This document shows positions 1 through 4,362 of a stretch of 6,711 nucleotides of DNA, in pieces. The DNA is from Nostoc cf. edaphicum LEGE 07299 (lineage in GTDB: Bacteria > Cyanobacteriota > Cyanobacteriia > Cyanobacteriales > Nostocaceae), in assembly GCF_015207245.1 (NCBI RefSeq), contig NZ_JADEXF010000185.1, positions 1 through 6,711 on the forward strand, written 5' to 3'. A model generated the notes under the pieces. That model had not been told where the DNA came from and made no database searches. It was given only the letters and a program-made list of their open reading frames with translations. Position 1 is the stretch's first letter. Each line of letters begins with the position of its first letter. The position numbers and the translations under genes were made by a program.

Positions 1-10
1 GAGCAGCACT

Positions 11-70
11 TCTCTACGAGACGCTGCGCGTAGCTTGCTTCCCCGCAGGGGTACGGCTACGCTCAGTGAC
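11..70. repeat. G+C-rich palindromic interspersed repeat
   Basis: GCGTAGC at 28-34 pairs with GCTACGC at 56-62, and inside that stem CCCC (41-44) pairs with GGGG (48-51) around a GCA loop. The composition is much richer in G+C than the surroundings. The wording (GCTGCGCGTAGC, then CTTCCCCGCAGGGG) resembles dispersed intergenic repeats I know from Nostoc-type genomes, and related GCTGCG-containing pieces recur at about 3449-3461 and 6541-6570. It may be cut by the left edge of the window. The function is unknown; a structured RNA or a non-autonomous mobile remnant is possible. Confidence 0.6.
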
Positions 71-71
71 C

Positions 72-94
72 GGGGAGCAGGGGAGCAGGGGAGA
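72..94. repeat. GGGGAGCA tandem octamer repeat
   Basis: Two perfect GGGGAGCA units (72-79, 80-87) are followed by a partial third (88-94). A similar run, GGGGAAGCA then GGGGAGCA, occurs at about 1459-1476 before rodA, so this is a dispersed low-complexity family in this genome rather than a local accident. Confidence 0.7.
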
Positions 95-195
95 AGAGTT
101 TTCCCCTCAGCAAGAGTAGCACCCTGCCCTTCTGTCTCTTTTAAATGCCCAATGCCCAAAGAAAGTTAAGATTCTATTAGGTAATAATGCAATTT

Positions 196-235
196 GCTAA
201 GTTTTATCACGGCAGTAACAGTGATAAAACTTAGC
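196..235. promoter_or_regulatory. Perfect 15-bp inverted repeat with 10-nt loop
   Basis: GCTAAGTTTTATCAC (196-210) is exactly complementary to GTGATAAAACTTAGC (221-235), around the loop GGCAGTAACA. As RNA this would be a strong hairpin 83 nt upstream of the mrp start codon. No T-run follows on the + strand, so a classical intrinsic terminator is not supported, although cyanobacterial terminators often lack one. Alternatives are the 3' end of the gene left of the window, a protein-binding dyad, or a leader structure. CTTAGCT (230-236) can also pair with AGCTAAG (266-272), which would compete with the main stem. Confidence 0.6.
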
Positions 236-298
236 TGACCTTAATTAAGAAGGCATCCAGTTAATAGCTAAGATGTTCCGCACAAGTGTATTTATTCT

Positions 299-312
299 TT
301 TTGAATTTTGAA
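299..312. repeat. TTTTGAA heptamer pair directly before mrp
   Basis: Two perfect TTTTGAA units (299-305, 306-312) are followed by TTTTT and the ATG at 318. They occupy the place where a Shine-Dalgarno sequence would lie, and no purine-rich SD is present. A+T heptamers of this sort are common in Nostoc-type intergenic DNA. Confidence 0.5.
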
Positions 313-317
313 TTTTT

Positions 318-1388
318 ATGTACGATGTTCTCGATTCCCGCTCTGTCTTAGAAATTTTGCGACCAGTTGAAGACCCAGAACTCCGCAAAAGTCTGGTAGA
401 ACTGAATATGATTCGCAACGTAAAAATTGACGGTGGTAAGGTTAGTTTCACTTTAGTGTTAACCACCCCTGCCTGTCCTTTACGTGAATTTATTGTCGAA
501 GACTGTCAGAAAGCTGTCAAAAAACTCCCAGGCGTAACAGATGTCACCATAGAAGTGACGGCAGAAACACCGCAACAAAAAAGTTTACCCGATCGCACTG
601 GCATTTCTGGAGTCAAAAATATCATTGCTGTTTCCAGCGGTAAAGGTGGTGTTGGTAAAAGTACGGTTGCAGTGAATGTAGCAGTGGCTCTAGCCCAAAC
701 TGGGGCGAAAGTCGGCTTGCTAGATGCTGATATTTACGGGCCCAATGACCCCACCATGCTGGGTTTGTCTGATGCTCAAATTACTGTACGTTCCACTGAA
801 ACAGGTGAAATCCTGGAACCTGCTTTTAATCACGGTGTCAAATTAGTTTCAATGGGCTTTTTGATTGACCGAGATCAACCAGTCATTTGGCGGGGGCCGA
901 TGCTCAATGGTGTAATTCGCCAGTTTCTCTATCAAGTGCAATGGGGTGAACTGGACTATCTGATTGTAGATATGCCACCAGGAACCGGAGATGCTCAGTT
1001 AACTTTAACGCAAGCAGTGCCGATGGCAGGGGCAGTAATTGTCACCACACCGCAAAACGTAGCTCTGTTAGATTCTCGCAAGGGATTGCGGATGTTCCAG
1101 CAAATGAATGTTCCAGTATTGGGGATCGTGGAAAATATGAGCTATTTTATTCCCCCCGACCGACCAGATAAGCAATATGACATCTTTGGTTCTGGTGGTG
1201 GCTCCAAAACAGCTGCTGAATTGGGAGTACCACTGTTAGGGTGCGTGCCGCTAGAGATTTCCACGCGAGTTGGTGGTGACAGTGGTGTACCGATAGTTGT
1301 TGGCGACCCAGATTCAGCTTCAGCAAAAGCATTAATAGCGATCGCTCTTACCATTGCTGGTAAAGTATCAGTTGCTGCCCTGACATAA
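318..1388 (+). CDS. mrp: Mrp/ApbC/HCF101-type Fe-S cluster carrier ATPase
   Basis: A cytosolic P-loop ATPase of the Mrp/NBP35 family, 356 aa, the usual length for cyanobacterial members. Family members bind a [4Fe-4S] cluster and pass it to apoproteins; the plant relative HCF101 supplies photosystem I. An N-terminal MIP18/DUF59 domain (about 8-80) carries TTPACP with Cys53. The deviant Walker A SGKGGVGKST is at 107-116, the DADIYGP switch at 136-142, and Walker B-like DYLIVDMPPGTGD at 213-225. After ENMSYF (272-277) the CxxC that binds the cluster in E. coli Mrp is absent; the remaining cysteines are 53, 63 and 309, a pattern closer to HCF101. The ATG at 318 opens the conserved N-terminus (MYDVLDSRSVLE); it has no Shine-Dalgarno. 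rodA follows after 167 bp. A ParA/MinD-like role is unlikely given the DUF59 fusion. The family call is firm; the client protein is unknown. Confidence 0.96.
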   Translation: MYDVLDSRSVLEILRPVEDPELRKSLVELNMIRNVKIDGGKVSFTLVLTTPACPLREFIVEDCQKAVKKLPGVTDVTIEVTAETPQQKSLPDRTGISGVKNIIAVSSGKGGVGKSTVAVNVAVALAQTGAKVGLLDADIYGPNDPTMLGLSDAQITVRSTETGEILEPAFNHGVKLVSMGFLIDRDQPVIWRGPMLNGVIRQFLYQVQWGELDYLIVDMPPGTGDAQLTLTQAVPMAGAVIVTTPQNVALLDSRKGLRMFQQMNVPVLGIVENMSYFIPPDRPDKQYDIFGSGGGSKTAAELGVPLLGCVPLEISTRVGGDSGVPIVVGDPDSASAKALIAIALTIAGKVSVAALT

Positions 1389-1555
1389 TTATAAATTTTG
1401 ATTTCTATCTACTTCCTGGGCTAAAGCTTGGGAATACTAGGGACTGGGTATTAGGAAGTGGGGAAGCAGGGGAGCAAAGGAGAATAACCAATGCCCAATG
1501 CCCAATACCCAATTCCCAACTCCCAACAATTAAAGCTAAAGTCTAAACTGGCACA
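1389..1555. other. mrp-rodA intergenic region
   Basis: This 167-bp gap contains a weak imperfect hairpin at 1413-1434 (TTCC/GGAA ends with several G-U pairs and no T-tract), a G-rich run with GGGGAAGCA and GGGGAGCA units (about 1459-1476), and a heptamer array (1488-1527). TGGGTATT (1445-1452) can pair with AATACCCA (1504-1511), which would fold the G-rich and C-rich halves together. I cannot identify a convincing promoter or terminator. Confidence 0.6.
1488..1527. repeat. CCAATNC short tandem heptamer repeat
   Basis: Five consecutive heptamers, CCAATGC, CCAATGC, CCAATAC, CCAATTC and CCAACTC, plus a partial CCAAC. Only the positions after CCAA vary. This is a short tandemly repeated repetitive (STRR) sequence of the kind typical of heterocystous cyanobacteria. 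It ends 28 nt before the rodA start codon. A two-unit version of the same family is at about 144-158. Confidence 0.85.
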
Positions 1556-2869
1556 ATGTTGTTAAAACGATCGCTCCCCAAAATTCGCTGGAAGTCTTGG
1601 GTTAAGCCCTGGCAGCATATAGATTGGCTACTTTTTTGTTTGCCGATTGCTGTTAGTATTTTTGGCGGCCTGATGATTCTCAGTACGGAACTGAAGCAGC
1701 CAGTAACTGACTGGTGGTGGCACTGGATGGTAGCGGGTATCGGCGTGCTTATAGCCCTATTTTTATCTCGCATCCGTTACGAACTTTTGATGCAGTGGCA
1801 CTGGGTAACTTATGCAATAACGAATTTCAGCTTAATCATAGTGATGATTGCTGGTAGTAGCGCCAAAGGAGCACAGCGGTGGATTCCTATTGCTGGTTTC
1901 AATGTCCAACCCTCAGAATTTGCCAAAGTCGGCATGATCATCACCTTAGCTGCTCTGCTACACAGGCGCACTGCTTCTACTCTCGAAGGTGTTTTCCGCG
2001 TTCTGGCAATCACCGCTGTACCTTGGGGATTAATATTTTTACAGCCAGATTTAGCAACATCAATGGTTTTTTGTGCGATCGTCTTAGGAATGCTTTACTG
2101 GGCAAATGCTAATCCAGGCTGGTTAATTCTGATGATTTCTCCTGTGATCGCCGCTATTTTATTTAGTACGTCTTGGCCATTAGCAGAACCGATAATTTTA
2201 TTTAAAGAACTATCTTTTGGCCCATTAGGGATAGTTTGGTCAGTTGCGATGGCTATTGTGGGCTGGCAAACTCTTCCTTGGCGGCGATTTGGTTTGGGTA
2301 CTATCGGTGCTTGGACTCTCAATATCCTGGGTGGTGAATTAGGAGTCTTCGCCTGGAAGCATATTTTGAAAGAGTATCAAAAAGACCGACTAACTGTATT
2401 CATGAATCCCGATCACGATCCACTCGGTGCTGGATATCACTTAATCCAATCTCGCATTGCTATTGGTGCCGGTGAAATTTGGGGATGGGGTCTTTTTAAG
2501 GGGCCAATGACGCAACTGAATTTTGTACCGGAACAACATACAGACTTTATTTTCTCCGCAGTCGGGGAAGAATTTGGTTTTGTCGGTTGTTTAGTAGTGC
2601 TGTTTGTCTTCTGCTTAATTTGCTTCCGTCTCCTGCATGTTGCCCAAACCGCCAAAGATAACTTTGGTTCTTTGTTGGCTATTGGCGTTTTGTCCATGAT
2701 TGTGTTTCAGCTGATTGTCAATATTGGTATGACAGTTGGTTTAGCACCTGTGGCGGGAATTCCCCTACCTTGGATGAGTTATGGGCGTTCTGCGATGCTG
2801 ACCAACTTTATTTCCTTGGGAATAGTAGAATCGGTAGCAAATTTTCGACAAAGACAGAAGTATTATTGA
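1556..2869 (+). CDS. rodA: Rod-shape protein RodA (SEDS glycosyltransferase)
   Basis: An integral inner-membrane SEDS protein, 437 aa, with about ten hydrophobic segments from residue 22 to 425. RodA polymerises lipid II into glycan strands together with a class B PBP and MreBCD during side-wall growth. Family motifs are GAQRWIP (105-111), QPSE (118-121), PDLATS (164-169), DPLGAGYH (288-295, whose Asp288 corresponds to the catalytic Asp of SEDS proteins as I recall), QSRIAIG (298-304) and PEQHTDFIF (325-333). The order and the HTDFIF block favour RodA over FtsW. It is longer than the roughly 370 aa of E. coli RodA, with extra sequence around 205-270. The usual SYGGS near the C-terminus reads SYGRS (408-412). 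The ATG at 1556 begins a plausible basic N-terminus; no Shine-Dalgarno is seen. No mreBCD or PBP gene is in the window. Confidence 0.94.
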   Translation: MLLKRSLPKIRWKSWVKPWQHIDWLLFCLPIAVSIFGGLMILSTELKQPVTDWWWHWMVAGIGVLIALFLSRIRYELLMQWHWVTYAITNFSLIIVMIAGSSAKGAQRWIPIAGFNVQPSEFAKVGMIITLAALLHRRTASTLEGVFRVLAITAVPWGLIFLQPDLATSMVFCAIVLGMLYWANANPGWLILMISPVIAAILFSTSWPLAEPIILFKELSFGPLGIVWSVAMAIVGWQTLPWRRFGLGTIGAWTLNILGGELGVFAWKHILKEYQKDRLTVFMNPDHDPLGAGYHLIQSRIAIGAGEIWGWGLFKGPMTQLNFVPEQHTDFIFSAVGEEFGFVGCLVVLFVFCLICFRLLHVAQTAKDNFGSLLAIGVLSMIVFQLIVNIGMTVGLAPVAGIPLPWMSYGRSAMLTNFISLGIVESVANFRQRQKYY

Positions 2870-2872
2870 TTC

Positions 2873-3120
2873 GTCATTAGTCATTTGTCCTTTGTCATTT
2901 GTCAAAGATACAAGAGTTTTTGTACATACCTCGCAAGAGAGTCCGCCAAAAAAACTTTCTCTTTTCAGACTAATTCAAACTACCTTAAACAGTAAGAGTG
3001 CTATCTCAGACTTTCTTACTAATAACTAATGACTCTCGCATTACGGTTTGATCGATCATTTGTCCAAAGTCCAATTCTCATTTGTCCTTTGCAAATGACC
3101 AATGACCAATGACTAATGAC
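2873..3120. repeat. Inverted-heptamer element A (MITE-like)
   Basis: The left arm is a run of TCATTNG-type heptamers (2874-2907) starting 4 nt after the rodA stop. The right arm is CAAATGA, CCAATGA, CCAATGA, CTAATGA (3092-3119), its near reverse complement (26 of 29 positions). The outer 13 bp, 2873-2885 against 3108-3120, match perfectly. A nested hairpin is TCATTTG (3078-3084) against CAAATGA (3092-3098). An inner copy of the right end (3025-3036) suggests nesting or duplication. No transposase and no clear target-site duplication are seen. The left arm matches the left arm of element B after ndhS at 32 of 35 positions. Confidence 0.7.
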
Positions 3121-3156
3121 TCTTAAGAAGTATTAAGCTATTAAAAGGAAACAAGC

Positions 3157-3160
3157 GAGG
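3157..3160 (+). promoter_or_regulatory. Ribosome binding site of ndhS
   Basis: GAGG lies 8 nt before the ATG at 3169 and supports that start for a very short gene. A second purine run, AAAGGAA (3144-3150), is too far upstream. This is the only convincing Shine-Dalgarno among the five genes here. Confidence 0.65.
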
Positions 3161-3168
3161 CTAAAAAA

Positions 3169-3366
3169 ATGATTCTGCCTGGAGCAACTGTTCGCGTCAA
3201 GAATCCCGCAGATACCTATTATCGCTACGAAGGACTCGTACAACGGGTGAGTGACGGCAAAGTAGCCGTATTATTTGAAGGTGGTAACTGGGATAAATTA
3301 GTTACCTTCCGTCTGAGCGAATTGGAACTCGTAGAAACCACCGCCGGACGTAAAAAAGCCAAATAA
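3169..3366 (+). CDS. ndhS: NAD(P)H-quinone oxidoreductase subunit S
   Basis: A 65-aa soluble protein with a single SH3-like beta-barrel (about 1-56): [42 protein letters not shown] and [10 protein letters not shown], matching my memory of cyanobacterial NdhS (Synechocystis Ssl0352, plant CRR31). NdhS sits on the stromal/cytoplasmic arm of the thylakoid NDH-1 complex and helps dock reduced ferredoxin for cyclic electron flow and respiration; its fold resembles PsaE, the ferredoxin-docking subunit of photosystem I. The tail RKKAK (61-65) is strongly basic, in keeping with binding an acidic partner. The length is normal and the start is supported by GAGG at 3157-3160. No other ndh gene is near, which is usual for this subunit. 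It is flanked on both sides by inverted-heptamer elements, but the coding sequence itself looks intact and ordinary. Confidence 0.93.
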   Translation: MILPGATVRVKNPADTYYRYEGLVQRVSDGKVAVLFEGGNWDKLVTFRLSELELVETTAGRKKAK

Positions 3367-3368
3367 GA

Positions 3369-3551
3369 TTAGTCATTAGTCATTTGTTCTTTGTCATTTG
3401 GCAAAAACTAATGACTAATGACCCTTACGGGTGACGCTCGTGCCTCGCTAGCGCTGCGCTAACGCCAGTCACTCATGGGGGAAACCCCCATCGCCCTTGG
3501 CGTCTCCCCTTGGGAGAAGATCGCGCTGGCTCACCAATGACTAATGACTAA
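3369..3551. repeat. Inverted-heptamer element B with hairpin core
   Basis: Perfect 16-bp terminal inverted repeats, TTAGTCATTAGTCATT (3369-3384) and its complement (3536-3551), enclose 151 bp. The element starts 3 nt after the ndhS stop and ends 6 nt before the next ATG. The left arm also pairs locally: 3372-3384 with 3410-3422 (13 bp). The core (3421-3530) is G+C-rich and carries several small hairpins: ACCC/GGGT (3421-3432), TAGCG/CGCTA (3449-3461) within GTGAC/GTCAC (3431-3472), ATGGGGG/CCCCCAT (3475-3491) and TCTCCC/GGGAGA (3503-3517). It looks composite: a palindromic island inside CTAATGA arms. No transposase ORF and no obvious target duplication are seen. Confidence 0.75.
3475..3517. 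repeat. Two tandem stem-loops in element B core
   Basis: ATGGGGG (3475-3481) and CCCCCAT (3485-3491) form a perfect 7-bp stem with an AAA loop. Eleven nt later TCTCCC (3503-3508) and GGGAGA (3512-3517) form a perfect 6-bp stem with a CTT loop. Neither is followed by a T-run, so they are not typical intrinsic terminators. They could still hinder read-through or stabilise the 3' end of the ndhS message. Confidence 0.6.
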
Positions 3552-3557
3552 ATCACT

Positions 3558-4214
3558 ATGCGCCTCCCCTTACCACAGTTTGCCACTGGCGATCGCCATC
3601 CGAACCACATTGCGGAGGTGATTGAAACTACTAGTACTGAATTTTTAGCTCAGTGTTTGGAACCGGAAGATTTAAGCTTTCCCTCAATGCCACCCTTTGG
3701 TAGTTGGGTCTGTTCTGTAGATGAAGAATCTGGCAATAAAATTTATGCTGTAGTGTATTATGCCACAACTATGCCCATAGATTCCGTACACCGAGCGAGA
3801 GCTTTGGGGTTGTCCTTGCAAGACTTACGGGAAGAACAACCCCAAATATTTGCCATGCTCCGCACAGAATTCCGGGCTGCGATCGTGGGATTTGAACTAT
3901 CTTCGCAAAATAAAAGTTATAACCAAAGAGTATATCAGTATCTTCCACCCCGTCCTCCGCAAATTCATCAAGCTGTTTATCGATGTGAACCAGAAGCTAT
4001 CATTAAATTTACAGAAGAACTAGATTTTTTACGGACACTGCTTTGTATAAATGGTGCGCCAATCGAGTCTTTAACCGCAGCTGCCATTCGAGATGTATAC
4101 CAGTTACGCAAAGCTGACCGACAATGGCTAATTAAAGCTGGACGTAGTTTAAGTGTGCTACTTAAAGACGACTACGATCGCTTACGGTTCATTTTGAGTC
4201 AAATCCACCCGTAG
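3558..4214 (+). CDS. HAS-barrel domain protein, function unknown
   Basis: A soluble 218-aa protein with no signal peptide or membrane segment. The N-terminal part (about 15-75: HIAEVIETTSTEFLAQ, then GSWVCSVDEESGNKIYAVVYY) fits a HAS-barrel, the small beta-barrel found before the ATPase domain of HerA and in F1 ATP synthase subunits; I assign it from memory of similar cyanobacterial proteins. A Pro-rich link follows (YQYLPPRPPQIHQ, 127-138), then a mostly helical, charged C-terminal half (143-218, with LRKADRQWLIKAGRSLSVLL at 183-202). No Walker A motif or other catalytic signature is visible, so it is not a HerA ATPase. The ATG at 3558 starts the conserved-looking MRLPLPQF, 6 nt after a repeat arm and without a Shine-Dalgarno. 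It lies 191 bp after ndhS, and an adaptor or regulatory role is only a guess. The gene is well supported; its function is not. Confidence 0.85.
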   Translation: MRLPLPQFATGDRHPNHIAEVIETTSTEFLAQCLEPEDLSFPSMPPFGSWVCSVDEESGNKIYAVVYYATTMPIDSVHRARALGLSLQDLREEQPQIFAMLRTEFRAAIVGFELSSQNKSYNQRVYQYLPPRPPQIHQAVYRCEPEAIIKFTEELDFLRTLLCINGAPIESLTAAAIRDVYQLRKADRQWLIKAGRSLSVLLKDDYDRLRFILSQIHP

Positions 4215-4362
4215 GTAGTTAATTCTTAAATAATTGCCTAGTTAGTGTAAATTAAGAAGATTTTTGATTTTTCGTCAGGTGGCTTCTCTATTTATTCATA
4301 TTGATCGGGCGATCGCCCCCAAGGTAATCGCTATTTTACCATAGCCCCTTCAATTCCTATAT
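4215..4362. other. Intergenic region before the antiporter gene
   Basis: The 148-bp gap is A+T-rich and free of heptamer repeats, unlike the other gaps. It holds a HIP1 site inside a 12-bp palindrome GGGCGATCGCCC (4307-4318) and a small dyad, GGTAA (4323-4327) against TTACC (4336-4340), which ends 22 nt before the start codon. TTGATT (4264-4269) and TATTTA (4289-4294) resemble -35 and -10 boxes, but with a 19-bp spacer the match is weak. No terminator is evident after the HAS-barrel gene. Confidence 0.5.
4307..4318. repeat. HIP1 octamer in a 12-bp palindrome
   Basis: GCGATCGC (4309-4316) is extended by GG and CC to a perfect 12-bp palindrome. HIP1 is the highly iterated palindrome of many cyanobacterial genomes. 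The other perfect copies here are at 1338-1345, 3589-3596, 5734-5741, 6167-6174 and 6204-6211, all inside coding sequence. This is the only intergenic copy. Confidence 0.9.

Larger units (their letters stand above)
1..317. other. Gene-free leader with repeats, upstream of mrp
   Basis: No credible coding region is visible here; the only ORF that touches it is antisense to the start of mrp and resembles nothing. From left to right it holds a G+C-rich palindromic repeat (about 11-70), a short GGGGAGCA tandem run (72-94), two CCAATGC-type heptamers (144-158), a perfect 15-bp inverted repeat (196-235) and two TTTTGAA heptamers running into the mrp start (299-312). The gene preceding this region lies outside the window, so part of it may be that gene's 3' end. 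Confidence 0.8.
2870..3168. other. rodA-ndhS intergenic region
   Basis: These 299 bp hold almost entirely an inverted-heptamer element (2873-3120), then a 48-nt leader with the ndhS ribosome binding site. Within the element are a 7-bp dyad, AGTAAGA (2991-2997) against TCTTACT (3014-3020), a 10-bp palindrome TGATCGATCA (3049-3058), and a 12-bp direct repeat ACTAATGACTCT (3025-3036 and 3112-3123). No ORF is credible. The promoter for ndhS should lie here or upstream but I cannot place it. Confidence 0.7.

Noticed and set aside
245..466. 73-aa ORF on the - strand over the mrp start
   Set aside because: It lies antisense to the conserved N-terminus of mrp, has no recognisable domain and a low-complexity Ser/Arg composition; a shadow ORF.
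1543..1773. 76-aa ORF on the - strand over the start of rodA
   Set aside because: Antisense to a well-supported coding region, with no family resemblance and no leader signals.
1879..2112. 77-aa + strand ORF inside rodA in another frame
   Set aside because: It overlaps the SEDS core motifs of rodA and its Cys/His-rich translation looks like an out-of-frame reading.
2922..2938. NtcA site (GTA-N8-TAC) before ndhS
   Set aside because: GTACATACCTCGCA has the GTA half but not the TAC half at the right distance.
2873..3120. CRISPR array
   Set aside because: The repeat units are 7 nt with no spacers and are arranged as inverted arms; no cas gene is present.
3475..3517. Intrinsic terminator pair after ndhS
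   Set aside because: The stems are good but no T-run follows either of them, and they lie within a repeat that also occurs elsewhere in this type of genome.
2873..3551. Insertion sequence or composite transposon carrying ndhS
   Set aside because: No transposase, no target-site duplication seen at either end, and ndhS is a core cyanobacterial gene; I report only MITE-like elements.
318..4214. mrp-rodA-ndhS-HAS gene operon
   Set aside because: All genes share the strand, but gaps of 167-299 bp filled with repeats and hairpins and the lack of a common function give no support for one transcript.
4323..4340. NtcA-like site before the antiporter
   Set aside because: GTA and TAC are separated by 10 nt instead of 8 and no matching -10 box is at the expected distance.
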